10,000 nt of DNA from Actinidia chinensis (Eukaryota > Streptophyta > Magnoliopsida > Ericales > Actinidiaceae): assembly GCA_009663005.1 (NCBI GenBank), contig CM018903.1:14116434-14126433 (forward strand). The letters run 5' to 3'. Below the pieces are notes generated by a model, which did not search any database, was not told the origin of the DNA, and saw nothing but the letters and a program-made list of their open reading frames with translations. Position 1 is the first letter of the stretch. Each line of letters opens with the position of its first letter. The translations under genes and the position numbers were made by a program. Shown here in pieces: positions 1 to 7,462 of the stretch.

Positions 1-313
1 GATTCGGCAAGCAGAAATTCCGATTAAACTCATTTGCCTCTAAGCAGCAATATAACATATTTAATTACTTTAGCATTAATTGAATTAACCGTGAATCATG
101 TTCATCCCATTCTTCTTCAGGTTTAGAGACGTTTATCTTATCAATTATTTTGTGGGAAATAGGGGATCATCCTAATAATTTTTAAGCCTCATAATCAAGC
201 TTTGAATTAAATTCCATCCTATTCTTCCGATATGTATAATGATGTCCGCATTAATAAAAGCTTCCTATTTGAGAGTGCCCTTTAGCGAAGATCATTCCAT
301 TTGTTTTTGCCAT
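1..313 (-). pseudogene. Ty1/copia Gag, N-terminal half, degraded
   Basis: Gag of copia elements forms the virus-like particle that packages element RNA. Read on the minus strand, an ATG at 313-311 opens MAKTNGMIFAKGHS. Recognisable Gag islands follow in shifting frames: YTYRKNRM (usual form YTYWKNRM), KLDYEA followed by a stop where Trp is expected, then KPEEEWDEHDSRLIQLM and LNMLYCCLEANEFNR near the window edge. These are typical of the UBN2-type Gag of plant copia elements. At least three in-frame stops and frameshifts make it a pseudogene, and it runs off the left edge. It sits just downstream of the primer-binding site and LTR, as expected of a 5' end. The family call comes from recognising motifs, not from a database search. 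Confidence 0.85.
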
Positions 314-352
314 GTCATACCTCTTTGGATGTTAAGCAAATATTAGAGGTTA

Positions 353-364
353 GGCTCGATACCC
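353..364 (-). other. Primer-binding site, tRNA-iMet type (copia)
   Basis: The minus strand reads GGGTATCGAGCC directly after the LTR end. The usual copia primer-binding site, complementary to the 3' end of initiator tRNA-Met, is TGGTATCAGAGC; this copy lacks one A and has a changed first base. The position between LTR and Gag start (leader 314-352) supports the call. Confidence 0.8.
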
Positions 365-852
365 TGTTGCCCAGATAATCGCCCTAGAGGGGGTGATAGG
401 GTTTTGGCAAACTTTTCTTTAAATAAAAATTATACTGAATTAGAGTTTAGAATAATATAAAAAATACTATGAGCAAAGAATATAAATATGAGCCACAAAT
501 AAAAAGATAGGGAGAGATATCAACTCGGCGACTATAGTGGTTCGGTCCTACCTGACCTCCATCCACTCTCCAAGTACACCCTTGAGATTTTCAATTCACT
601 AATCAAAAGCCCTTGCAGTGGAGTTCAAATATTTACATACAGAGACCCACTCTTCTTTTACAAGGTGGAAAATCTCCTTCATACTCACATGTCACACCAA
701 CCCCTCTTGACATAATTGACTGTGGATAAGATTTTGAGATTCTCTCGCATAACAATTCCCTTTTTGAGAAGTATTACAAATGAAGCTTTTACAATAATTT
801 TCTCTCACTAGAACTCCTTGTATGATTAAACTTGCAGGCTCAATGAAATGTG

Positions 853-859
853 ATATATA
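853..859 (-). promoter_or_regulatory. Candidate TATA box of the copia LTR
   Basis: The minus strand reads CCTTTTTATATATCAC here, about 485 bp before the LTR 3' end, a reasonable place for the U3/R boundary. This is position and composition only; no transcription start or poly(A) signal could be fixed. Confidence 0.3.
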
Positions 860-982
860 AAAAGGAAGAATGTTTGAGTTCTAGCTTGATTTGTTTCTCA
901 CTTGATTGCTTGATAAAATGAGAGGTAAGGCATTGTATTATAGGTCTTAGAAATATTAAACCGTGTAGGGAATTTGAAAGTT

Positions 983-1480
983 CCTAGCCAAGTTTCAAAA
1001 TTGAAATCACATTTGGTCAATTCATGAAATGCTTTGCTAGCTAATTTTTAAAATTGCCAACCACATTTTGTTTAAAGTCAGAAATTGTGCTAACCAATTT
1101 TTTCAGTTCCATTAATTTTCAAAGTCAGAAATTGTTGCTAGCCAATTTTTTTCAATGTTGCAATCACTTTTCAAAATCAAATTATTGCTAACCAATTTTT
1201 CAGTTGCAATTAATATTTTAAAGTCCGAAATTATTGACTAGCCAATTTTTTTAAGTTGCAACCACATTTTCAAGTCATAAATTGTTGCTAACCATTTTTT
1301 AAGTTGCACTTAAAATTTTCAAGTCAAAAATTGTTGGCTATCAATTTTTTAAAATACAATCACTTTTCAAAGTCAAAACTTTTGCTAGCCCATTTTTTTT
1401 AAAATCGTAATCAAATTTTCAAAGACAAGAATTAATTACAGCACATTTTTAATAAATCTAAATTTTCATGCACTTTTGTT
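983..1480. repeat. Minisatellite of about 50-bp units within the copia LTR
   Basis: Roughly nine to ten diverged units follow the pattern gctaaccaattttt...gttgcaa...attttcaaagtcaaaattgtt. Unit starts marked by gctag/gctaac lie near 983, 1036, 1089, 1137, 1187, 1236, 1287, 1337 and 1384, giving spacings of 47-53 bp. The last unit, from about 1439, is worn. Divergence between units is high, so the array is old or loosely constrained. Confidence 0.85.
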
Positions 1481-1660
1481 TTTTAAAATGTATAAAGGAT
1501 TATTAAGTCATTCTAGAGTCTCAAGAATTTAACCATACAAAAGTTTTTACCAGATACCCCTAATAAAGGCTCTTCAGTCTTGAGATCTTCAGTGCTTGTG
1601 GAAATCTTCTTTCTTGTAGTCCAAATATCTTTGGTTCTTTTTGGTTCTTGAGAATGTGTA

Positions 1661-1707
<47 letters not shown>

Positions 1708-1751
1708 TAATAATATAGAATTTGTTATCATCAAAATATTTACAACATAAT

Positions 1752-1960
1752 TGGATTGATGCCATATGGCTAACAGATTTAATTCTTATTGCATTGCTAG
1801 AAGCCAATGTTCATCAAATTCCGCTTCATGAAAATTCTTAGATTCTATTTGTGATAAAAACGTAAAATTTTCACAAATATTTCTTAGAGAGTTTCTAGTA
1901 GTTACCCCTTTTGTGGATCACCAATGATGAGATTTGTTAGGTAGTTGTGAACAAATCTCC
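1752..1960 (-). pseudogene. Copia reverse transcriptase, N-terminal fragment
   Basis: Minus-strand reading gives FVHNYLTNLIIGDPQKG and, in the same frame after it, RNSLRNICENFTFLSQIE, KNFHEAEFDEHWLLAMQ, then a TAA where Glu usually stands, and ELN. This is the familiar lead-in to the copia reverse transcriptase domain (RVT_2), which normally goes on for about 240 residues with the YVDD active site. Here it stops within about 15 codons, right at the LTR boundary at 1747. The fragment cannot be functional. It matters mainly because it places the junction inside a coding domain. Confidence 0.85.
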
Positions 1961-2360
1961 ATTCTTTTGAAAGACTTGAACTCTCACCATCTTGCATTTG
2001 AGTCTCCATTTGAGATAACACTACTTGTAGTCGGATTTCCTTTTCACCGGCCTTTCTGTGAGTCTTTTGATCCTATTGAGAAATCTCAAGATTCTCCATG
2101 TTTTCTTTAATTCCTACATTTCTTGATACATCTTGGAAGGATAGATTATTAAATTCATCAAATATAGCATGTACGGATTTTTCAACTACTAAATTTTAGT
2201 TATTAAAAACTCAAAATGCTTTACTCATAATTGAATAGGACAAGAAAATAGCTTCATCCAATTTTGAATCGAATTTCCCTATGTTATTTTTTCCATTATT
2301 TAAGACATAGCATTTGCACCCAAAAGCATGAAAGAAACCTATATTTGGTTTTCTTCCTTT
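1961..2360 (-). pseudogene. Copia integrase C-terminal region and INT-RT linker
   Basis: Beyond the stop at YEL the same minus frame continues with KGRKPNIGFFHAFGCKCYV, the integrase C-terminal stretch seen in plant copia Pol, then a low-conservation acidic linker with FDEFNNLSFQDVSRNV and ENLEISQ. The conserved Trp of the usual YELWKGRKP string is replaced by TAA. Further stops appear around 2200-2220 and 2065. It joins the integrase core on one side and the reverse transcriptase start on the other. Confidence 0.75.
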
Positions 2361-2845
2361 TTATAGTTCATAAGGTGTCTTTTTAGGTATTGGTCTAATT
2401 ATGGCTCGATTTATAATAAAGCATGTGGTATTCACTGCTTCTGCCCAAAAATACTTTGGAAGGGAGTTTTCACAAAGCATTATTCTTGCCATCTCTTTTA
2501 AGGTTCTATTTTTTCTCTCAACAACTCCATTTGGTTGAGGGGTCCTAGGAGCCGAGAAATTATGTCCAATTCCTAGATCATCGCAATATTTGTTAAAAGA
2601 CTCATTTTCAAGTTCTCTTTCGTGGTCGGTTCTAATATTTAAAATTGCGAGTCCTTTATCGTTTTGAAGTTGTCCACATAGTATTGTAAATGAGAAAAAT
2701 ACTTTATTTTTATGGGCTAAAAACATTACTCATTTAAATTGTGAAAAATCACCTACAACTACAAGAATATATAATTTTTCTCCAAAACCCATTGTTCTTG
2801 ATGGACCAATTAAGTCCATGTATAAAAGTTGTGTATAAAAGTTGT
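2361..2845 (-). pseudogene. Copia integrase catalytic core (D, D35E), broken
   Basis: Integrase inserts element cDNA into the host genome. The first catalytic Asp is in YMDLIGP (codon 2816-2814). The second is in IRTDH (2627-2625) and the Glu is in NGVVERKNRTL (2519-2517), exactly 35 residues apart as in rve-family integrases. Flanking strings GIGHNFSAPRTPQPNGVVE and LPKYFWAEAVNT are typical of plant copia. Damage: a 13-14 bp tandem duplication near 2820-2845 shifts the frame, the usual VDD after strand one reads VGD, a Trp codon is TGA (2732-2730), and TAA ends the 121-codon open stretch at 2361. All three acidic residues remain in the DNA but never in one frame. Confidence 0.92.
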
Positions 2846-2889
2846 TGTGGCATAGAGGTGGAAATAATATTTTTAAATTTAAAAGATAT

Positions 2890-3252
2890 TTTCATTTGTT
2901 TCCCTTGTTGACATGCTCCACATAATTTGTCTTTTTTAAAAGTGATTTTTTGTAGCCCAATTACCAAATTTTTTTTAACAAGTTTTGAAATGGGATTCAT
3001 ATAAGCATGCCCAAGCCTTCTATACCATAACCAACCATTATCATTCATAGCCGATAGACAAGTTCCATTGGTTGGAGTAACATCGTCAATTTTGAAAACA
3101 TATATATTTTCAACTCTTTGACCAATAAATAAGGTTTTGTCGTCCTTGGTACTTATTATGGTGCAATTGTCTTTGTCAAAGATAACTCTATTTCTTTTAT
3201 CACATAGTTGACTTATGCTAAGCAAATTATGCTTAAATCCATCAACAAGCAA
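2890..3252 (-). pseudogene. Copia pre-integrase zinc-finger region
   Basis: The minus strand encodes LLVDGFKHNLLSISQLCDK, then a variable stretch, WYRRLGHAYM (about 3040-3000) and LCGACQQGKQ, with the CxxC at 2922-2911. This is the gag_pre-integrs domain, an HHCC finger at the N-terminus of integrase. The usual WH before RRLGH is WY here, so one of the two zinc-binding histidines is lost. The frame is shifted by one base relative to the preceding protease region near 3250, and shifts again before the integrase core. Confidence 0.88.
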
Positions 3253-3555
3253 TATTTTCTATAATAAGAGAGGGTTCCTTACTCAAATTATCTATACCGA
3301 TGATTTTGCCTTTGTTATTGCCTCCGAAAATCATGAATCTGCCATCATTTGAAGATAGTGATGCAAATATTGATTGTCTCCGGTCATATGTCTTGAGAAT
3401 CCACTATCTAAGTACCACCTTCCTGTCATTGATGGTGCATTTAAGCATACCTCATTTATATCATCTTCTTTGGCAACAAGACGTAAGTTGGCCACTTCTT
3501 GATTACTTGACTCATCATCAGATTGTGTCAACATCACTTTCTCCCTTAGCTGCAA
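3253..3555 (-). pseudogene. Copia aspartic protease, degraded
   Basis: The protease cuts Gag-Pol into its mature parts. WYLDSG is followed by FSRHMTGD, with the catalytic DSG at 3408-3400; plant copia elements normally have C in place of the F after DSG. Upstream is the acidic Gag-protease spacer (SDDESSNQEVANLRLVAKE). The frame closes at 3331, and the rest of the domain (FMIFGGNNKGKIIGIDN) continues in another frame to a further shift near 3250. Length and layout fit the small retropepsin domain, but no continuous reading frame exists. Confidence 0.88.
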
Positions 3556-3616
3556 AAGCCCTTTTAAATTTCTCGAATTTTTCTATGGAACTTTCTTTGT
3601 CTTTCTTCAATTTTGG

Positions 3617-3657
3617 ACAATCCACTTTTATATGCCCTGGATTTTTACACTAAAGCA
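3617..3657 (-). other. CCHC zinc knuckle of copia Gag, 1-bp frameshift
   Basis: Read in two frames, the minus strand gives CF then CKNPGHIKVDC, i.e. the Cx2Cx4Hx4C RNA-binding knuckle of Gag. One base is missing between the first two cysteines, so the motif is not in a single frame. Confidence 0.82.
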
Positions 3658-3737
3658 AATAATGGAATCCTTCTTCATTTCTTTTTGGCAACTAAAAGCA
3701 AATAATGGGATCCTTCTTCATTTCTTCTTCTTTGCCA
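3652..3737. repeat. Tandem duplication, period 43 bp, at the Gag knuckle
   Basis: The unit beginning aaagcaaataatgg at 3652 recurs at 3695 with few differences (ggaatcc versus gggatcc). It duplicates the coding stretch just before the zinc knuckle and brings in a TAG on the minus strand. It is a local duplication inside the decaying Gag. Confidence 0.85.
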
Positions 3738-4117
3738 AAATTTTTTCTACCTTGTCTTCGTAGAAATTGGCCCTTCTTGAACATTTTGTTCTTGTAAATA
3801 AGGCCATTTCCTCATCACTTTCTTCATCATCATTTATTGCTTTATTTGGTTGAGACGAAGATATATTGAAGGCAATTTTTCTCTTCTTTTTGTTTTCATC
3901 AATTTTCTCATTGCTCTTCAATGTAATCTTATGTGTCATGAGAAATCCGAGCAATTCATCAAGACCCATCTTGGCGAGGTCTTTTGCTTCCTCTATCGCG
4001 GTCACCTTTGGTCCCTAACTTCTTGATAAACACCTGAGAATTTGTTCAACAACCATTTTCATTTAAGTAAAAACTTTGGCCAAAGGATTTTAAGGAAGCC
4101 ATTATTAATGTTTGGTT

Positions 4118-4250
4118 GTGTAGATATAATATATATATATAAACAATATATATTATTTGCATCTATATATTTATATAATTTTCCTTTAATATTATACTAT
4201 ATATATATATCCTTATATATTTATATTACCTATATAAATATTTGTGTGTG
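4118..4250. repeat. TA-rich microsatellite
   Basis: Runs of (TA)n, broken by short T- and C-containing pieces, mark the right end of the copia fragment. No coding signal. Confidence 0.85.
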
Positions 4251-5044
4251 CAAGTTGCAATGAGCTTTGGGAAGGGGGGGGGGGGACAAATGGAGGGGCT
4301 GAAAGCCCGAAACAACATGGTCCTTAAAAGGGAACCGCTCACTTGAAAGAGACATCACATGGGCGGGCTGATAGGGAGAGCATGGCATCTCATTTTCTGG
4401 GGGATAAAAGGTCGAACTCACACAAAAACAATAGATATAGTTGGGCTAGACACAGAACACTTCCCACTCTCTTCTTAGTTTTTAGGTTGTGAAACATTTT
4501 TCTCCTTCTTATTTTATTTTAGCTTTTAAGTAAGTTTAGAATAGATTTAGATAATTTAAAGGTCAAATTTTGGATTTCCCCTCCGGATTCAACTCTTCTT
4601 TCGATTAAAGTTTGTAAATTCTTCTTATTTAATTTTTTGCAATTTTCATTTATGTCATGCTATTATTTTTTGGCTTTTAATGTTTAATGTTCATATATTG
4701 GGATGAGTATCTAAACCCTCTCATCTCAGGATTAATCGTGAAGATTGATTGCAGGTTTTAGAAGAAAAAAGGATTTGAGATTTTGGGTTTCAAAGTTTTA
4801 TATTCAGTTTTTATCATTTTTTATTTCATATTCTGGATCTATCGAAAACTTGGTTTGATTGATTTAATTTTCGGCCATGGTTATGAATAAGCCTAGTCTT
4901 AGTATAAGCATTGCGTGAATCGATGGTTTCATCCTCGACTTAAAAACCCATGCAATTAGAAATTTGAAGTTGAACGGTTCACCCAAAAAGGGTGAACCCA
5001 CGCGCGGGTCCCCCCCCCTGCTGACCACCCACCCCCCTCAGTCG
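4251..5044. other. Non-coding stretch, possible 5' part of the plus-strand LTR
   Basis: No gene is seen. The stretch opens with a run of 12 G (4274-4285), has purine-rich DNA to about 4400, then T-rich DNA, and ends with C-rich runs (5010-5018 and 5030-5036). The sequence ggatgagtatctaaaccc near 4702 resembles a stretch I recall from LTRs of plant Ty3/gypsy elements. It directly precedes the confirmed inverted LTR sequence, so it may be the LTR's U3 part. The right-hand partner lies outside the window, so this cannot be checked here. Confidence 0.35.
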
Positions 5045-5435
5045 GAACAGAAGAAACAAAGGTTTTTATCGTAAATCTTTCGAATCCGAGACCACTACGA
5101 AGTCGAAGGATTTGAGTATAAAACTTCTCACTTCGGAATTCCAAGACTCGAAATCGGTGAAATGAGCGACCCGAGTCTTTCGCATTAATTTATAATCAGT
5201 TGTTCAAGTCATTCACTTTTATTTGCTAGTTAGATTAGATAAACAAAACAATTTTCAAAACAATCAGATTTTTATTTTCTTTATTTTGACAAACTAGCAA
5301 CAAAACTCAGTCTTGCAAATTAGCTCTCTATGGAAAATGACCTCGGAACTTCCGAGTACTATGTTGCACTGGTAGGTTTATGTGCTTGGGAACTGCATTT
5401 AGATATATAAATATTACACCGAAAAGTGACAAGCA
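5045..5435 (+). mobile_element. LTR 3' portion, plus orientation (left copy of inverted pair)
   Basis: Nearly every stretch matches the reverse complement of 9604-10000, at roughly 85-90% by eye. Shared strings include gaatccgagaccactacgaag, ctctctatggaaaatgacctcgg and gacaagcatatttg. In the right copy this sequence ends just before a tRNA-Asp primer-binding site, which identifies it as an LTR 3' end. Here the match continues only to TTTG (5441) and then jumps to other internal sequence, so the primer-binding site is deleted. The left limit is where the right copy leaves the window. Confidence 0.8.
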
Positions 5436-6203
5436 TATTTGTGTATTATGGGCCATATTTACTTACAACTATGTAATCCAATGAACGTCGCAGGACGCTG
5501 AAAAGTCATATCTCTGGGCCTTTTTTTAAAAAAAAGGCAAAACCTAAACCTAATTCTCAGCCACCAAGCTAAAAACACTCCTCTCTTCAACTAAAAACAC
5601 CCATCTCCTTTTCAAAGAGCGATCCAAAGAGAATGGAGAGCTACGGGGATGATAATGAGGAAGAGATGTCAAATAGGTCATTGACTATTAGTATAGATAT
5701 GAGTAGTAGTTAGTAGTAGTTTGGGTTGGATGACAACAAATTTTGGGTAGAAATCTGCACCACATTGTAAGCTATCATTCATTTTTGGTCTAACCTAGTT
5801 TTTGGCACCCAAGGTCAATACAAGCTTCAAAGTCTATGTTAACCCTAATGGTGCCATTAATTATGCATTGAATCGAATAGTGTATTTTTATAACTTGTTT
5901 ATGCCTATTTTGTTGTGTGTTCCTTTCATTGCTCGTAGAATAGAATATATATTCCTTATATCGAGTTTTGGTAAGCATGTAATTTTTTGAATTTCTTGTT
6001 ATAATCATTTACCAAAGCATGCTTTTGGGGGTGATGCCTTGTTTGTATTGTGTGAATTTTGTTTAAAGTGACATATCCCTTGTGAGGCTTGAAGTTGAAA
6101 CTCTATTGTGAATGGATGGATTGAATGCATGGTATGTCTGGTTGAACTTAAAAATAAATTGCGTAGTTGTAATCAAATTTGGACTTTAAACAAAAACTTT
6201 TAA
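5436..6203 (+). repeat. Left arm of large inverted repeat
   Basis: Positions 5440-5490 match the reverse complement of about 7882-7927, and 5490-6203 matches the reverse complement of 6640-7363, at roughly 85-90% by eye with many small indels. Short open stretches on either strand do not keep their frame in the partner arm, so coding is unlikely. It holds a conserved small palindrome, GCC-T7-A8-GGC, at 5518-5538. The arm is internal sequence of the non-autonomous element, in plus orientation behind the LTR at 5045-5435. Confidence 0.9.
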
Positions 6204-6245
6204 CAAAAAGAAGGTTCTGACATTATTTGGAATTTGACAAAAAGA

Positions 6246-6411
6246 GGGTCTCTCTCTCATATCTCACCCTCTCACGTCACTCTCTCTGACACTATCTTTC
6301 TCCCATCACTCATCCTCTTTCTCTCACCATCATTAATTTTCTCTCTCTCTCTCCTTGACACACATCACATTTTCTCCCATCACTCTCTCCCTTTCACCAT
6401 CTCTCTCTCTG
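6246..6411 (+). repeat. CT-rich low-complexity tract
   Basis: Imperfect repeats of ctctctc, cccatcactc and tttctctcaccatc make a near-pure pyrimidine strand over about 165 bp. Read on the minus strand it is a purine-rich GA tract. Confidence 0.85.
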
Positions 6412-6500
6412 AGTATATATCTATATCGATTATATATATATATGTTTATTTATATATATATATATATATTATATTTACATATTCATTTATATATATATAA
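6412..6500. repeat. TA microsatellite at the centre of the inverted repeat
   Basis: Runs of (TA)n of up to about 18 bp, interrupted by short GTTTATT-like pieces, sit close to the midpoint of the two arms. Confidence 0.88.
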
Positions 6501-6639
6501 CGGTTGAGTTCCACCTCCCAACTTAAGTGTTGCTAGTCCCTAGCAAATTGCTCCCAAAATTAAATTATGACTTAATCAGTGGTTTTAACATTACGGTATG
6601 TTTGAGACCTATTTAATTTTTACAATGATGCAAAAATTT

Positions 6640-7363
6640 AAAAATTTTTGTTTAAAGACCAAATTTGATTACAACTACGCAATTTATTTTTAAGTTCAAC
6701 CAAACAGATCATGCGTTCAATCCATCCATTCACAATTGAGCTTGAACTTCAAGCCTCACAAGGGATATGTCACTCTAAACAAAATTCACGCAATACAAAC
6801 TAGGCATCACCCCCAAAAGCATGCTTTGGTAAATGATTATAACAAGAAATCCAAAAAATTACATGCTTGCCAAAGCTCAGTATGAGGAATATACATTCTA
6901 TTCTACGAGCAATGAAAGGAACGCACAACAAAATAGGCATAAACAAGATATAAAAAACACTAATTGCGATTCAAGGCCTTAATTAATGGCACCCTTAGGG
7001 TTAACATGGACTTGAAGATGTATGAAGTAGGGTGCCAAAAACTAGGTTAGCCAAAATGAATGATAGCTTACAATATGGTGCGGATTTCTACCCAAAATTT
7101 GCTGTCATCCAACTCTAACTACTACTAACTACTACTCATATCTATATTTTAGGTCATGACCTATTTGAAATCTTCTTCCTCATTATCATCCCCGTCATAT
7201 CCCCATTCTTCTTTGGATCGCTTCTTTGAAAAGGAAGACGGGTGTTTTTAGGTCGAGAGAGAGGATGTGTTTTTAGGCTTGGCGGCTTAGAATTAGGTTT
7301 ATGTTTTGCCTTTTTTTTAAAAAAAGGCCCCAGAGATACGACTTTTCAGCGTCCTATGATGTT
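6640..7363 (-). repeat. Right arm of large inverted repeat
   Basis: This is the reverse complement of 5490-6203, with shared strings such as aagcatgctttggtaaatgat and tcctcattatcatcccc. It ends on the outer side at a TTCA that is reused as the breakpoint in the left copy. The small palindrome seen in the left arm is kept here as GCC-T8-A7-GGC (7308-7328). On the minus strand a short acidic string (GYDGDDNEEEDF then a stop) is partly kept in the left arm, but no long frame supports a gene. Confidence 0.9.
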
Positions 7364-7462
7364 CAACCGATTCAGATTAACTCAACAGGTTGAGTTTTAT
7401 TTGGTGAACTCTCTGTTCTGGTTCAACCGATTGAGATTTAGAACTCAACCGATTGAGTTTTT
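7362..7462. repeat. Four copies of an 18-bp imperfect palindrome
   Basis: The motif (g/c)ttcaaccgattgagattt, or ctcaaccgattgagttt, appears at 7361-7378, 7381-7397, 7421-7439 and 7443-7461. Each is partly self-complementary (CTCAAC...GTTGAG), so the motif reads similarly on both strands. Its role is unknown. Confidence 0.7.

Larger units (their letters stand above)
365..1747 (-). mobile_element. Ty1/copia LTR (1,383 bp), probably a 5' LTR
   Basis: The element's sense strand is minus. The LTR starts TGTTG (1747-1743) and ends CAACA (369-365), a perfect 5-bp terminal inverted repeat with the TG...CA ends of LTRs. The end abuts the primer-binding site. Close to the start the minus strand reads TTTTGATGATAACAAA, a stretch I recall near the start of some plant copia LTRs. 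A TATA-like stretch lies at 853-859. Internally it holds a minisatellite (983-1480). The partner LTR is not in the window, so intra-element LTR identity, and hence age, cannot be judged. No gene is seen inside. Confidence 0.78.
1752..4110 (-). mobile_element. Truncated Ty1/copia element body (Gag C-end to RT start)
   Basis: On the minus strand the order is Gag C-terminus (4110-3570), protease (about 3555-3300), pre-integrase finger (3252-2890), integrase core (2845-2361), linker (2360-1960) and reverse transcriptase start (1960-1752). Integrase before reverse transcriptase is the copia order. There is no 5' LTR, no Gag N-terminus, no reverse transcriptase catalytic core (no YVDD box) and no RNase H, so the piece is cut at both ends. 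The right cut meets a TA microsatellite near 4118; the left cut meets an LTR at 1747. Frameshifts and stops are spread throughout. Finer lineage (a Sire/Maximus-like flavour) is only an impression. Confidence 0.92.
3570..4110 (-). pseudogene. Copia Gag C-terminal half with broken zinc knuckle
   Basis: From the 5' side on the minus strand: LKSFGQSF (near 4080), a frameshift, MVVEQILRCL, a TAG where Trp is usual, then a 95-codon open stretch (4005-3718) starting within the string VTAIEEAKDL and holding LDELLGFLMTHKITL and a Lys/Glu-rich tail. This is the UBN2-type Gag of plant copia elements. The nucleocapsid knuckle follows at 3657-3617. The Gag N-terminal half is missing from this copy, and the sequence fades into TA-rich DNA near 4110. 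Confidence 0.88.
6204..6639. other. Spacer between the inverted arms
   Basis: This is unique DNA between the arms with three parts: a pyrimidine-rich tract (6246-6411), a TA microsatellite (6412-6500) and mixed sequence to 6639. A small perfect hairpin, TTGCTAG-TCC-CTAGCAA, lies at 6530-6546. A 16-bp string at 6570-6585 recurs inverted at 8000-8015. The 88-codon plus-strand open stretch through here is a by-product of CT and TA repeats. Confidence 0.8.

Noticed and set aside
983..1480. CRISPR-like array
   Set aside because: Units are contiguous and diverged with no unique spacers, in plant DNA inside an LTR.
3300..3653. 117-codon plus-strand open frame
   Set aside because: It lies antisense to copia protease and Gag and shows no motif; a shadow of the minus-strand element.
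4042..5144. Short frames at 4042-4263, 4230-4421 and 4956-5144
   Set aside because: They run through TA repeats, the G12 tract or LTR sequence; low-complexity translations with no recognisable protein.
5790..6008. Overlapping open frames on both strands in the left inverted arm (5802-5990 plus, 5790-6008 minus)
   Set aside because: The matching segment of the right arm breaks both frames with indels and stops, so no shared coding constraint is visible.
6234..6500. 88-codon plus-strand frame rich in Ser, Leu, Ile and Tyr
   Set aside because: It is produced by translating the CT-rich tract and TA microsatellite.
7160..7215. Conserved acidic string (DGDDNEEE) as the end of a host protein
   Set aside because: Only about 20 codons hold in one arm and an upstream stop closes the frame; too short to support a gene.
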